Assembly: GCA_021647365.1 (NCBI GenBank)
Contig: JAKIUW010000027.1
Coordinates: forward strand, 1-46,735
Direction of reading: 5' to 3'
Source: Cocleimonas sp.
GTDB lineage: Bacteria > Pseudomonadota > Gammaproteobacteria > Thiotrichales > Thiotrichaceae
DNA length: 46,735 nt
Made by a program: the position numbers and the translations under genes. Numbering within the stretch: position 1 is the stretch's first letter; every line of letters begins with the position of its first letter. Under the pieces are notes generated by a model. That model did no database searches. It worked only from the letters and a program-made list of their open reading frames with translations, and was not told where the DNA came from. Shown piece after piece: positions 33,439 to 42,525 of this stretch.

Positions 33439-35127
33439 TCAACCACCATCATTTCTATTCTTTCTAAACCAATCTAACAAGCCTTTTGTTGAGCTATCAT
33501 GCTCATAATGATTCTCACCTGACTCAAGTTCTTCCAGTATATTATTGGTAAGTTTTTTACCCAATTCTACGCCCCATTGATCATAAGAGTTAAGATTCCA
33601 AACGATGCCTTGAACGAATATCTTATGTTCGTACATGGCTATCAATGAGCCTAAAGCGCGCGGTGTCATTTTTTTAATTACGATGGAGTTACTCGGTTGA
33701 TTTCCTTCAAATATCATGTGCGGTAAACGTTGTTCAGCTTTGTGTAGCTCGATGCCCCCTTCTTCTAACTGCTTTCTTGTTTCTTCTATGGTGCGCCCAC
33801 GCATCAAGGCTTCTGTTTGAGCCAAGAAATTAGAGGCTAAAATATCGCGATGATTTTGATGATCCGATTGTGATTGCACCGAGGCGATAAAGTCCGTCGG
33901 GATAAGGCGAGTGCCTTGATGCAATAACTGATAAAAAGCGTGTTGTCCGTTTATACCCTCAGCGCCCCAGATTATTTTACCTGTTGAATAGGTTGCTTGA
34001 CGACCTTCGCGATCTACTGACTTACCATTGCTCTCCATATCAGCCTGCTCAAGATAAGCTGGCAACATGCGCAAGCTATGGTCATAGGGTAGGATTGCAC
34101 TTGATTCAGCACCAAAAAAGTTGCCGTACCAAACACCCAACATCGCCAATATCACAGGAATATTCTCTTCAAAAGGTGCTGTCTGGAAATGGTTATCCAT
34201 TTCATGCGCACCTTCAAGCATTTCAATAAAATTATCCATTCCCACATAAATAGCGCTGGCTAAACCTACAGATGACCAAAGCGAATAACGACCGCCAACC
34301 CAATCCCAAAAGCGAAACATATTTCTAGGATCAATACCAAATTCTTTTACCGCCTCTTCATTGGTAGACACCGCCACAAAGTGTTTAGCAATATCATATT
34401 CTGTCGCACGCCCTGCTCCATCTAAAAACCATTTCTTTGCGGTATTTGCATTCGTTAAAGTTTCTTGTGTGGTGAATGTTTTAGAAGCGACGATAAATAA
34501 AGTCGTTTCTGGGCGTAAATGACTCAACATCTGATCAATATGAGAGCCATCAACATTGGAGACAAAATGGACACGAATATTATTATGTGCATAACGCTCC
34601 AACGCACGACACACCATATTAGGCCCAAGGTCAGAACCGCCAATACCGATATTAACCACATTGGTAATCGGCAACCCCGCATAACCAATCCACTGCCCGC
34701 TACGAACCTTGTCCGAAAAAGCACGCATTTTATCCAGCTCGGTTTCTATCAATGGCATGACATTTTCATCATCAACAAAAATAGGTTTATCAGAACGATT
34801 CCGCAAAGCCGTATGAAGTACCGCACGTCCTTCAGTGTTATTGATCTTATCACCGCTAAACATACGATCACGCCATTCTTCAACTTTGGCTTGTTTTGCC
34901 AAATCGAATAAAAGTTCCAGTGTTTTATCGTTAACGCGATTTTTGGAATAATCCAAAAGCATGTCGTTAAATTCTATTGAGTAGCGCTCAAAGCGCTTCG
35001 GATCTTGATCAAACAGATCAACCATATGGTCTTTCTTTACGCGTTCATAATGATCCAGCAAAGCTAGCCATGCGGGCGTATTAATCAATGGTGATTTAGC
35101 ATTCAGAATGACTCTTGCAGGTCGCAT
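33439..35127 (-). CDS. pgi: Glucose-6-phosphate isomerase
   Basis: Interconverts glucose-6-phosphate and fructose-6-phosphate; cytoplasmic. The 562 residues are typical. Sugar-phosphate binding VNIGIGGSDLGPNM and FIVASKTFTTQET are present, with the active-site glutamate region GGRYSLWSSVG. Near the C-terminus, SYDQWGVELGK contains the catalytic lysine. A single gene, convergent with bamB. Confidence 0.96.
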   Translation of the reverse strand: MRPARVILNAKSPLINTPAWLALLDHYERVKKDHMVDLFDQDPKRFERYSIEFNDMLLDYSKNRVNDKTLELLFDLAKQAKVEEWRDRMFSGDKINNTEGRAVLHTALRNRSDKPIFVDDENVMPLIETELDKMRAFSDKVRSGQWIGYAGLPITNVVNIGIGGSDLGPNMVCRALERYAHNNIRVHFVSNVDGSHIDQMLSHLRPETTLFIVASKTFTTQETLTNANTAKKWFLDGAGRATEYDIAKHFVAVSTNEEAVKEFGIDPRNMFRFWDWVGGRYSLWSSVGLASAIYVGMDNFIEMLEGAHEMDNHFQTAPFEENIPVILAMLGVWYGNFFGAESSAILPYDHSLRMLPAYLEQADMESNGKSVDREGRQATYSTGKIIWGAEGINGQHAFYQLLHQGTRLIPTDFIASVQSQSDHQNHRDILASNFLAQTEALMRGRTIEETRKQLEEGGIELHKAEQRLPHMIFEGNQPSNSIVIKKMTPRALGSLIAMYEHKIFVQGIVWNLNSYDQWGVELGKKLTNNILEELESGENHYEHDSSTKGLLDWFRKNRNDGG

Positions 35128-35314
35128 CGTATTTTCTCTGATTGTTTTTTATAAGAAAGATCACACAAGGAAGTCTGTTTAATGACTTCTGTCATTGTAA
35201 TCTCTAGTCCCCAAAACCGCATACATTCTAACCTATTTTTCATAGATTTTCGCAGTTTTTATTTAGGTATCAGTGCTAGTGTGTTGTTTTTACTTATAAA
35301 TGGTACTTTTTAAT

Positions 35315-35340
35315 GCACACCCCCCAAGTTTTACATGATG
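35315..35340. repeat. One-armed palindrome copy at the 3' end of the glyoxalase-like gene
   Basis: GCACACCCCCCAAGTTTTAC plus ATGATG, with six C and AAG in place of the usual CAC trinucleotide. It ends 1 nt from the stop codon of the minus-strand gene, with the G-rich strand sense. The gap 35128-35314 shows nothing else. Confidence 0.78.
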
Positions 35341-35341
35341 C

Positions 35342-35989
35342 TCAAACAGATAATTCCTTAAGTCCCTGCGGCGTATCAATATAAGCCCTCATCTTCACTG
35401 TATCACCCTGCAACACTTCAACGTTCTCGTCAAAATATTTTAAGTTTATAGATTTCATAAAAGCCAACAAGCGCTTTGGTTCGGGGTGAATAATTTGAAG
35501 TTTTAACAGCGATAATCCATGATCGATAAAAGCTGTCGCAGGATGTGATTCAGTTTGCCATTGAATCAGCGCAGGCGCACCTTCATTTACTGGTAAGCTT
35601 CCATCTTTTGGAATGGTGATTAACCAGTCTGTCTCTCCCCTGCTCATGGGTTCGATTTCGCCAATAGGTTCTGAGCAATCATTCAGCGTGACTTTTATAT
35701 CATCCGTTCTAACCACCCATGTTTTTAAACTTGCGGGTGTATCTTCATTTATATCATCAAGCGCAAACCAACGTGGTCTATCAGGTTTTTTAGCATCAGG
35801 ATTACAAGCAATGACCTCTAAAAAAACATCATCGCCTAGTCGCAAAAATAGATTATGTGTACCCATGCGAGGATGCTCTCCACCTTTTTGTAAAGGCACA
35901 CCTAGCGCTTGCTCGACAAGTTCAGCTCCAGCTTCAAGCGTGGGAGCGGTTATGGTGATGTGATCGATAGTGGTCTGCGAGGTTTTCAT
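35342..35989 (-). CDS. Glyoxalase-like (VOC superfamily) domain protein
   Basis: Protein of 215 residues resembling the Glyoxalase_3 group. It opens IDHITITAPTLEAGAELVEQ, the usual VOC first strand and helix with a possible metal-ligand histidine (IDH), followed by GGEHPRMGTHNLFLRLGDDVFLEVIA, which includes the glutamate position of the first half. Substrate unknown. Divergent from glpK across a 129-nt gap with a palindrome arm. Confidence 0.78.
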   Translation of the reverse strand: MKTSQTTIDHITITAPTLEAGAELVEQALGVPLQKGGEHPRMGTHNLFLRLGDDVFLEVIACNPDAKKPDRPRWFALDDINEDTPASLKTWVVRTDDIKVTLNDCSEPIGEIEPMSRGETDWLITIPKDGSLPVNEGAPALIQWQTESHPATAFIDHGLSLLKLQIIHPEPKRLLAFMKSINLKYFDENVEVLQGDTVKMRAYIDTPQGLKELSV

Positions 35990-36010
35990 TGCTTGAATAT
36001 ATCATTCTTT

Positions 36011-36042
36011 AAAGCACACCCCCCCCCCCACTTTTACATGAT
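36011..36042. repeat. One-armed palindrome copy upstream of glpK
   Basis: AAAGCACA, then eleven C, then ACTTTTACATGATA: the longest C-run of all copies and without a partner arm. It lies in the divergent gap between the glyoxalase-like gene and glpK, 77 nt before the glpK start. Confidence 0.82.
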
Positions 36043-36118
36043 AGTTTTAAATCACATAAATCTAAAAAACTGTCCTAAAATAAAGAGAATAATTTCAAGA
36101 AAAATTAGGATGATACCC

Positions 36119-37612
36119 ATGCCCAATTATATTCTAGCCATCGACCAAGGCACAACCTCATCGCGTGCCATTGTGTTTAATGAAAAGTATGAGATTTGTG
36201 GTGTGGCACAACAAGAGATTGAACAGATTTTTCCACAGTCTGGCTGGGTTGAGCATAATCCTGATGAAATCCTTAGCTCGTGCATCGAAACTTCTCGTGA
36301 AGCGATTAAAAAGGCGGGGCTAGCCAGCGCAGATATCAAAGCCATCGGCATTACCAACCAGCGCGAAACCACTATTGTTTGGGATAAAAGCACAGGAAAA
36401 GCCATTCACAACGCCATTGTTTGGCAAGATAGACGCACGGCTGATTTTTGTAATTCACTAAAAGACGCAGGACATGAAAACCTGTTTAGCGACAAAACTG
36501 GTTTGCTACTCGACCCTTATTTTTCAGGCACAAAAATCAATTGGCTTTTGGATAATGTGGACGGCGCTAGGGCTAAAGTTGAAAACGGCGAGCTACTCTT
36601 TGGCACAGTCGATACTTGGCTGTTATGGAATCTCACCAAAGGCAAAACACACGCCACCGATGCCACCAATGCATCGCGCACTCTGCTGTTTAATATCAAA
36701 ACACAGCAATGGGACAGTGAGCTTTTAAAGCTACTTAATGTTCCAAGTACTATCCTTCCCAAGGTGCTTGATTGCGCCGCTGATTTTGGTGAAAGTGGTG
36801 CTTCATGGTTTGGCTCACCCATCCCCATTTATGGCATCGCGGGCGATCAACAAGCCGCCACACTCGGGCAAGCTTGTTTTGAGGCAGGCATGATGAAATC
36901 CACCTACGGCACTGGCTGTTTCGCCATGCTCAATACCGGCGAGACCTTTGTGCCCTCTTCTAATCGCTTGCTCACTACCATTGCCTATCGCTTAAATGGA
37001 AACGTCACCTACGCGCTTGAAGGCTCGATATTTATGGCAGGCGCATCAGTGCAATGGTTGCGCGATGGCTTGGGGATTATTGAACGCGCCGATCAATGCG
37101 ATGAGATGGCGAAAGATTCTGACCCTGAACAAGCCGTCTACCTCGTGCCAGCATTCACAGGCATGGGGGCACCTTACTGGGATGCTGAAGCGCGAGGACT
37201 ACTTTGTGGTCTAACACGTTCATCAACGCCAAAAGAGATTGTACGCGCCACATTGGAGGCCGTCTGCTATCAAACCGCTGACCTATTGCAAGCCATGAGA
37301 GAGGATTGGTTAAACGTAGAAGGAAATACCGTGTTACGCGTAGACGGCGGCATGGCATCCAGCGATTGGACCATGCAGTTTTTAGCTGATATTTTAGATG
37401 CCCCAGTTGATCGACCAACCGTTTTAGAAACCACTGCACTTGGTGCTGCATGGCTGGCTGGGCAATATGCAGGCGCTTGGGATGATGCGGAAGGCTTTGC
37501 GAAGAGCTGGCGTTTGGATAAACAATTTACTTCACAAATGAATATTCAAAAACGAGAAGAAAAAATGACTGGGTGGCGTGATGCGGTCAACCGAACGCTC
37601 ACCTCAAAGTAA
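36119..37612 (+). CDS. glpK: Glycerol kinase
   Basis: Phosphorylates glycerol to sn-glycerol-3-phosphate; cytoplasmic. The ATG at 36119 is chosen because AGGA lies 8 nt upstream and MPNYILAIDQGTTSSRAIVF is the normal start, giving 497 residues. The longer open frame back to 35909 runs through the palindrome arm and is not coding. FGGY kinase signatures are present, including IVWQDRRTADFC and RVDGGMASSDWTMQFLADIL. The downstream ugp genes make this a glycerol/glycerol-3-phosphate use locus. Confidence 0.96.
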   Translation: MPNYILAIDQGTTSSRAIVFNEKYEICGVAQQEIEQIFPQSGWVEHNPDEILSSCIETSREAIKKAGLASADIKAIGITNQRETTIVWDKSTGKAIHNAIVWQDRRTADFCNSLKDAGHENLFSDKTGLLLDPYFSGTKINWLLDNVDGARAKVENGELLFGTVDTWLLWNLTKGKTHATDATNASRTLLFNIKTQQWDSELLKLLNVPSTILPKVLDCAADFGESGASWFGSPIPIYGIAGDQQAATLGQACFEAGMMKSTYGTGCFAMLNTGETFVPSSNRLLTTIAYRLNGNVTYALEGSIFMAGASVQWLRDGLGIIERADQCDEMAKDSDPEQAVYLVPAFTGMGAPYWDAEARGLLCGLTRSSTPKEIVRATLEAVCYQTADLLQAMREDWLNVEGNTVLRVDGGMASSDWTMQFLADILDAPVDRPTVLETTALGAAWLAGQYAGAWDDAEGFAKSWRLDKQFTSQMNIQKREEKMTGWRDAVNRTLTSK

Positions 37613-37671
37613 ACTACAAACAGTGTTTTCATGACTTTAGAGTTATAACAAACCCAGTTCATAATTAAAAT

Positions 37672-37699
37672 TTGTAAATCCAGAAGTCTCTACTATAGT
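37672..37699 (+). promoter_or_regulatory. Putative promoter for the ugp operon
   Basis: TTGTAA (37672-37677), a 16-nt spacer and TATAGT (37694-37699) lie 42 nt before the ugpB start, which is preceded by a good Shine-Dalgarno AAGGAG. This suggests ugpBAEC has its own promoter rather than relying on glpK. Confidence 0.45.
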
Positions 37700-37741
37700 T
37701 TGATTGAGTGTTAATTCACTATTATCACAAGGAGTCTTACA

Positions 37742-39061
37742 ATGAAAAAAATACCATCTGGTATCAAGCAACTTGCCCTAGTGGCAGCCCTAACTTTCTC
37801 ATTTTCAACCCCAGCCCTTGCCGAAACCGAAATCCAATGGTGGCACGCTATGGGCGGTGTTAACGGTGAACGTGTTGATAAAATCGCTAAGGATTTTAAT
37901 GCTACACAAAAAGAGTTCAAAGTCGTTCCTACTAATAAAGGTAACTACACCGAAACCATGACAGCGGCAGTTGCGGCTTATCGTGCTAAAAAACAACCGC
38001 ATATCGTGCAAGTGTTTGAAGTGGGAACAGCAACCATGATGGCGGCAAAAGGCGCAATTTACCCTGTTGAAGATGTAATGAAAGATTCAGGCGTCGCATT
38101 TGATAAGGCGGACTACCTACCTGCTGTTATCAGTTATTATCAAAAAACAGATGGCACATTGCTTTCAATGCCGTTCAATAGCTCTACCCCCGTTATGTGG
38201 TACAACAAAGATGCGTTTAAAAAAGCAGGCATCGAAAAAGCGCCGGAAACTTGGGATGACGTGGAAGCATATTCTAAAAAGCTCCAAGCCTCTGGCATGA
38301 AATGTGGTCTGAGTTTTGGTTGGCAATCTTGGGTGATGATCGAGAATTTCAACGCATGGCATAACTTACCAACAGGTACAAAAGAAAACGGCTTTGCAGG
38401 TTTTGATACCGAACTTAATTTTAACAACGATGCCGTTGTTGAAATGATGACTAAAATTGGTGAATGGCAAAAAAGCAAAATCTTCGATTACGGCGGACGA
38501 CGCGGTGACAGCTTACCAAAATTCGTAAATCAAGAATGTGGTATGTGGATAAACTCATCGGCTTACTATGGTTCTATCAAAAAGCAGGCGAAGTTCGAGT
38601 TCGGTCAAACGATGTTGCCTTATAACCAGAAAATTATTGATAAACCACAGAATTCCATTATCGGTGGTGCAACTTTATGGACGCTTAGAGGACATGATAA
38701 AGGTGATTACAAAGGCGTTGCATTATTCATGAAGTACCTATCTTCACCCGAAGTTCAGTCATGGTGGCATCAAGAAACCGGCTACGTACCCATCACAACA
38801 GCCGCGTATGAGCTAAGTAAAAAGAATGGCTTTTATGATAAAAACCCAGGTACAGATACCGCCATCAAACAGTTGAGTTTGAACACACCAACGCCAAATT
38901 CTCGTGGTGTACGCTTTGGTAATTTCGTGCAAGTACGTGATGTTATCAACGAAGAAATGGAAGCCATTTGGAATGGTTCTAAGAGCGCCAAAGATGCGAT
39001 GGCAGAAGCGGTTAAACGTGGTAATAAGCTGGTTCGTAAATTTGAGAAGGCGAATAAGTAG
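37742..39061 (+). CDS. ugpB: sn-Glycerol-3-phosphate ABC transporter, binding protein
   Basis: Periplasmic solute-binding protein of 439 residues. The signal peptide ends near TPALA (residue 27). The mature start EIQWWHAMGGVNGERVDKIA matches UgpB, as do the ligand-region segments SMPFNSSTPVMWYNKDAF and ECGMWINSSAYYGSI. It captures glycerol-3-phosphate or its diesters. It is separated from the permease gene ugpA by 168 nt holding a palindrome in inverted arrangement, so it may be made in excess over the membrane parts. Confidence 0.94.
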   Translation: MKKIPSGIKQLALVAALTFSFSTPALAETEIQWWHAMGGVNGERVDKIAKDFNATQKEFKVVPTNKGNYTETMTAAVAAYRAKKQPHIVQVFEVGTATMMAAKGAIYPVEDVMKDSGVAFDKADYLPAVISYYQKTDGTLLSMPFNSSTPVMWYNKDAFKKAGIEKAPETWDDVEAYSKKLQASGMKCGLSFGWQSWVMIENFNAWHNLPTGTKENGFAGFDTELNFNNDAVVEMMTKIGEWQKSKIFDYGGRRGDSLPKFVNQECGMWINSSAYYGSIKKQAKFEFGQTMLPYNQKIIDKPQNSIIGGATLWTLRGHDKGDYKGVALFMKYLSSPEVQSWWHQETGYVPITTAAYELSKKNGFYDKNPGTDTAIKQLSLNTPTPNSRGVRFGNFVQVRDVINEEMEAIWNGSKSAKDAMAEAVKRGNKLVRKFEKANK

Positions 39062-39132
39062 CATTATTAATATGTCAAACAATGCTCTAAACCAGTCCCC
39101 TCTACCTAGCAGGGAGAGGGGGCTTGAACAAC

Positions 39133-39209
39133 AACATCATGTAAAAGTGGGGGGGTGTGCTTTAAATAATATTATTGTAAAGCACACCCCCCCACTTTTA
39201 CATGATGTT
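39133..39209. repeat. Two-armed palindrome in inverted arm order, inside the ugp operon
   Basis: Here the G-rich arm comes first (AACATCATG ... GTGTGCTTTA, 39133-39164) and the C-rich arm second (39178-39209), giving a perfect 32-bp stem. The loop between them (AATAATATTATTG) is itself palindromic. Seven G and seven C. All other two-armed copies have the C-rich arm first. It lies between ugpB and ugpA. Confidence 0.93.
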
Positions 39210-39229
39210 TCTCTTACGCGAGCAACATC

Positions 39230-40111
39230 GTGCTAAAGCAAGTCCATTTCAAATCTTCAGCGTTGCCCTATATGTTGGTAGCGCCTCAAATTATTATCAC
39301 CCTCGTATTCTTTATGTGGCCTGCCAGTCAGGCGGTTTACCAATCACTTTTAATTGAAGATGCCTTCGGTGGCAATACCGCATTTGTCTGGTTTGATAAT
39401 TTCAAAGAGCTATTTGAGGATGATCACTATATAAAAACCGTTGGCAGAACCTTCTTTTATTCTGCCATGGTCGCCATGTTGTCATTGAGTGTGTCACTCG
39501 TTCTTGCGGCGATGGCAGACCGTGTTATTAAAGGTACTGGCATTTATCGTACCCTGTTAATTTGGCCTTATGCCGTTGCACCTGTTGTGGCTGGTGCGCT
39601 GTGGGTATTTTTGTTTTACCCCACCACCGGTATTGTTTCTACTTTTTTGACCAGCATAGGTTATGAATGGAATCACCAACTCAAAGGTGATCAAGCTATG
39701 GCATTGGTGGTAGTCGCCGCCGCGTGGAAGCAGATTAGTTATAACTTTTTGTTCTTCCTTGCCGGTATGCAAGCGATTCCTAAGTCTTTGATTGAGGCAG
39801 CTTCCATCGATGCCGCCAGCCCATTTAAACGCTTTTGGACGATTATCTTCCCACTCATTACGCCCACCACCTTCTTCTTATTGGTAGTGAATATCGTGTA
39901 CGCCTTCTTCGAAACCTTCGGCATCATTCACGTTGTTACCAAAGGTGGCCCTGCTAATGCAACTGAAATTTTGGTCTACAAAGTTTATAACGATGGTTTT
40001 GTAGGATTGGATTTAGGTGGCTCTGCCGCGCAGTCTGTCATCTTAATGGTGCTGGTTATTGGTATGACTATTTTTCAGTTTAAATTCATTGAGCGCAAAG
40101 TGGAATACTAA
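39230..40111 (+). CDS. ugpA: Glycerol-3-phosphate ABC transporter, permease UgpA
   Basis: Inner-membrane permease of 293 residues with six helices. The GTG start places PYMLVAPQIIITLVFFMWP at the same distance from the start as in E. coli UgpA. The EAA loop reads EAASIDAASPFKRFWTI, the contact with the ATPase. ugpE begins 11 nt after the stop. Translation initiation looks weak: no good Shine-Dalgarno precedes the GTG, and a strong hairpin ends 20 nt upstream. Confidence 0.94.
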   Translation: MLKQVHFKSSALPYMLVAPQIIITLVFFMWPASQAVYQSLLIEDAFGGNTAFVWFDNFKELFEDDHYIKTVGRTFFYSAMVAMLSLSVSLVLAAMADRVIKGTGIYRTLLIWPYAVAPVVAGALWVFLFYPTTGIVSTFLTSIGYEWNHQLKGDQAMALVVVAAAWKQISYNFLFFLAGMQAIPKSLIEAASIDAASPFKRFWTIIFPLITPTTFFLLVVNIVYAFFETFGIIHVVTKGGPANATEILVYKVYNDGFVGLDLGGSAAQSVILMVLVIGMTIFQFKFIERKVEY

Positions 40112-40122
40112 GGTGAAAAACT

Positions 40123-40965
40123 ATGATTGAAAACCGCCCAGTATCCACCTTTATCTCACACGCAGTACTCCTTGCGGGAGTGGCTATCGTGCTATTTCCC
40201 ATTTGGATTACCATCGTCGCTGCCTCACACGATGCCGCACGGCTTTTGCAAGTGCCATTACCATTAGGGCTTGGTGATCAATTTTATGAAAACCTAAAAG
40301 AAGTTATTGGCAAAGGTGTCGGTAACACCGCACCGCTAGGGCTGATGCTTTTTAATAGCCTTGTGATGGCATTGATGATTGCGATAGGAAAAATCGTAGT
40401 CTCATTATTATCCGCATACGCCATTGTCTATTTTGATTTTAAGTTTCGCATGTTATTTTTCTGGATGATTTTTATCACTCTGATGTTGCCTGTAGAAGTT
40501 CGCATCCTACCAACCTATGAAGTGGTCGCAAAACTGGGCATGTTAAACACCTATTGGGGCTTGACCCTACCCTTAATCGCATCCGCGACAGCAACCTTTA
40601 TGTTCCGCCAAACCTTTCTCTCAGTGCCTGATGAATTACTCGAAGCGGCGCGAATTGATGGCGCGGGACCGATGCAGTTTTTCTTCGATATCCTCATCCC
40701 CGTTTCGCGCACCAGTATTGCGGCAATGTTCGTAATCCTCTTTATTTATGGTTGGAATCAATACCTCTGGCCACTGCTGATTACCACGGATAAAAATATG
40801 GTGACGATAGTCATGTCGATTAAAACCATGATGGAAGCACTGGAAGAATTACCCAAATGGCATCACATAATGATGACCGCCCTACTCGCCATGATTCCAC
40901 CTGTGCTGGTTGTAATCGGTATGCAAAAGCTGTTTGTAAAAGGTTTAACGGAGACTGAGAAATGA
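40123..40965 (+). CDS. ugpE: Glycerol-3-phosphate ABC transporter, permease UgpE
   Basis: Second permease of the importer, 280 residues with six helices. The EAA loop is EAARIDGAGPMQFFFDI followed by LIPVSRTS, which docks on UgpC. The N-terminal FISHAVLLAGVAIVLFPIW matches UgpE. Its stop overlaps the ugpC start as ATGA, showing tight coupling. The start is preceded by AAGGTG. Confidence 0.94.
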   Translation: MIENRPVSTFISHAVLLAGVAIVLFPIWITIVAASHDAARLLQVPLPLGLGDQFYENLKEVIGKGVGNTAPLGLMLFNSLVMALMIAIGKIVVSLLSAYAIVYFDFKFRMLFFWMIFITLMLPVEVRILPTYEVVAKLGMLNTYWGLTLPLIASATATFMFRQTFLSVPDELLEAARIDGAGPMQFFFDILIPVSRTSIAAMFVILFIYGWNQYLWPLLITTDKNMVTIVMSIKTMMEALEELPKWHHIMMTALLAMIPPVLVVIGMQKLFVKGLTETEK

Positions 40966-42020
40966 GCCATATTCTTCTTAAAGGCGTAGAAAAAATCTAC
41001 CCCAACGGCTACAAAGCCATCCACGGCATCGATATGGAAATCGAAGAAGGTGAGTTTATTGTATTAGTTGGTCCATCAGGTTGTGGCAAGTCAACCTTGT
41101 TACGCATGGTGGCAGGTTTAGAAGACATTACCAACGGTGAAGTGCATATCGCAGGGCGCAAAGTTAATGACCTTGAGCCATCACAACGCGACATCGCTAT
41201 GGTGTTTCAAAACTACGCGCTGTATCCGCACATGACCAATTACAAAAATATGGCGTACGGATTAAAAAATCTCGGCACACCCAAAGATGAGATCGACAAG
41301 CGCGTAAAAGAAGTCGCAAAGTTGCTAGAGTTAGAAGACCTGCTAGACCGTCGCCCAAAAGAACTTTCAGGCGGACAACGCCAACGCGTCGCCATGGGGC
41401 GTGCAATCGTACGCAAACCCACGGCTTTTCTATTTGATGAACCACTTTCAAACCTTGATGCAAAACTACGCGTACAAATGCGTTTAGTCATTAAAAATCT
41501 ACAAGCACGCCTTGGCACAACCACGCTTTATGTCACACATGATCAGGTCGAAGCCATGACAATGGCGGATAGATTGATCGTATTAAAAGATGGAATCGCT
41601 GAGCAAATCGGCACGCCCATGGAGCTTTACGACAAGCCAGAAACAAAATTTGTCGGAGGATTTATTGGTTCACCTGCAATGAATTTTATCGATGCCACTT
41701 TGTCGTCTGACTTTGACGAAATACAGTTCCAAGACACCAAACTACCCTTAAAAACAAAGCTTAATTCGCAATCCTCAAACATCATCTTTGGCTTTCGCCC
41801 TGAGCATGTAACGCTTGTTGATAATAGCGCAATGAGTTTACACGTTGAATTAGTCGAACACCTCGGCGCAGAATCAATCATTCACGCCAAGCTTGGGGAA
41901 ACACCCATCACACTACGTTTAAATGGACATATTGAAGCTAAGAATGGTGATACATTAAACGTGGATATTGATGCAGACCGTTATCATTTCTTTGAAAAGG
42001 AATCTGGGCTTAGGTTATAA
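40962..42020 (+). CDS. ugpC: Glycerol-3-phosphate ABC transporter, ATPase UgpC
   Basis: ABC ATPase of 352 residues of the MalK/UgpC type. Walker A GPSGCGKST is at residues 37-45, the Q-loop is VFQNYALYPHM, the signature LSGGQRQRVAMGRA, and Walker B FLFDEPLSNLD. After about residue 240 comes the OB/TOBE regulatory domain (FGFRPEHVTLVD), used in this subfamily for control by PhoU- or EIIA-type proteins. It energises UgpBAE uptake. Confidence 0.95.
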   Translation: MSHILLKGVEKIYPNGYKAIHGIDMEIEEGEFIVLVGPSGCGKSTLLRMVAGLEDITNGEVHIAGRKVNDLEPSQRDIAMVFQNYALYPHMTNYKNMAYGLKNLGTPKDEIDKRVKEVAKLLELEDLLDRRPKELSGGQRQRVAMGRAIVRKPTAFLFDEPLSNLDAKLRVQMRLVIKNLQARLGTTTLYVTHDQVEAMTMADRLIVLKDGIAEQIGTPMELYDKPETKFVGGFIGSPAMNFIDATLSSDFDEIQFQDTKLPLKTKLNSQSSNIIFGFRPEHVTLVDNSAMSLHVELVEHLGAESIIHAKLGETPITLRLNGHIEAKNGDTLNVDIDADRYHFFEKESGLRL

Positions 42021-42042
42021 AATATCTTCTACTAAAACTGTG

Positions 42043-42067
42043 ATGCACCCCCCCTTTTTTACATGAT
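42043..42067. repeat. One-armed, worn palindrome copy after ugpC
   Basis: ATGCACC with a run of seven C, then TTTTTTACATGATA: the ACTTTT part has become T-only. No partner arm. It lies 22 nt after the ugpC stop. Confidence 0.65.
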
Positions 42068-42109
42068 ACAAATTATCATTAACTAGGCAACAAAGAATAT
42101 TGAGAAAAG

Positions 42110-42439
42110 ATGAGTAAAAAATTTAAACTAAAAGCAGAAGATATTAAAGATCTCGCAAAAAATCGTGGGGGATGTATTGCTACTGATGAGATTCTGGTCA
42201 AGGGTAGAAAAGTTGGTTATATGTACCGCGACGAGCCACATAACGAAATGGACAGTGGTTGGTGCTTTCTGGCTGGGGATGAGTCCGATGAATATATGGA
42301 TACTACTGAAAACCATGGCGTATATGATGTGAATACGATTGCCAATTATGATCCTGATATCATCAAATTCCTTGATTATCCTGAAGGGAGTTATTTTTTG
42401 CGTGATGAAATAGGTGAGTTGGTTGAAATGAAAGATTGA
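42110..42439 (+). CDS. DUF2185 family protein
   Basis: Cytoplasmic protein of 109 residues. The family pattern is clear: GGCIATDEILVKGRKVGYMYRDEP, then DSGWCFLAGDESDEYMD, and DPDIIKFLDYPEGSYFLRD toward the end. DUF2185 belongs to a superfamily that includes predicted immunity proteins (Imm33), but many members stand alone in genomes. No toxin gene is nearby, so an immunity role is not supported here. It is flanked by two palindrome copies. Confidence 0.85.
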   Translation: MSKKFKLKAEDIKDLAKNRGGCIATDEILVKGRKVGYMYRDEPHNEMDSGWCFLAGDESDEYMDTTENHGVYDVNTIANYDPDIIKFLDYPEGSYFLRDEIGELVEMKD

Positions 42440-42445
42440 TATCTC

Positions 42446-42510
42446 AAAGCACACTCCCCCACTTTTACATGATGTTTTGTACATCATGTAAAAGTGGGGG
42501 AGTGTGCTTT
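42446..42510. repeat. Two-armed palindrome with five-base C/G run, between convergent genes
   Basis: Perfect 30-bp stem (42446-42475 against 42481-42510), 5-nt loop. Both arms carry the same change: CACTCCCCCA on one side and TGGGGGAGTG on the other, so the run is five and preceded by T/A. It lies between the DUF2185 and acyltransferase stop codons. Confidence 0.94.
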
Positions 42511-42525
42511 GCTTTATTACTCAAT

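Noticed and set aside
36011..36042. G-quadruplex formed by the G-run
   Set aside because: Each strand has only one long G-run per arm, and in two-armed copies it is opposed by a C-run; four G tracts are not available.
35909..36118. N-terminal extension of glycerol kinase
   Set aside because: The extra residues run antisense to the glyoxalase-like gene and through a palindrome arm; the family start and an SD are at 36119.
42110..42439. Toxin-immunity locus based on the DUF2185 (Imm33-like) protein
   Set aside because: No toxin gene or polymorphic-toxin feature lies nearby; neighbours are ugpC and an acyltransferase.
137..42510. The palindromes read as a CRISPR array
   Set aside because: Copies are scattered kilobases apart, one per intergenic gap, with no regular spacers and no cas genes.
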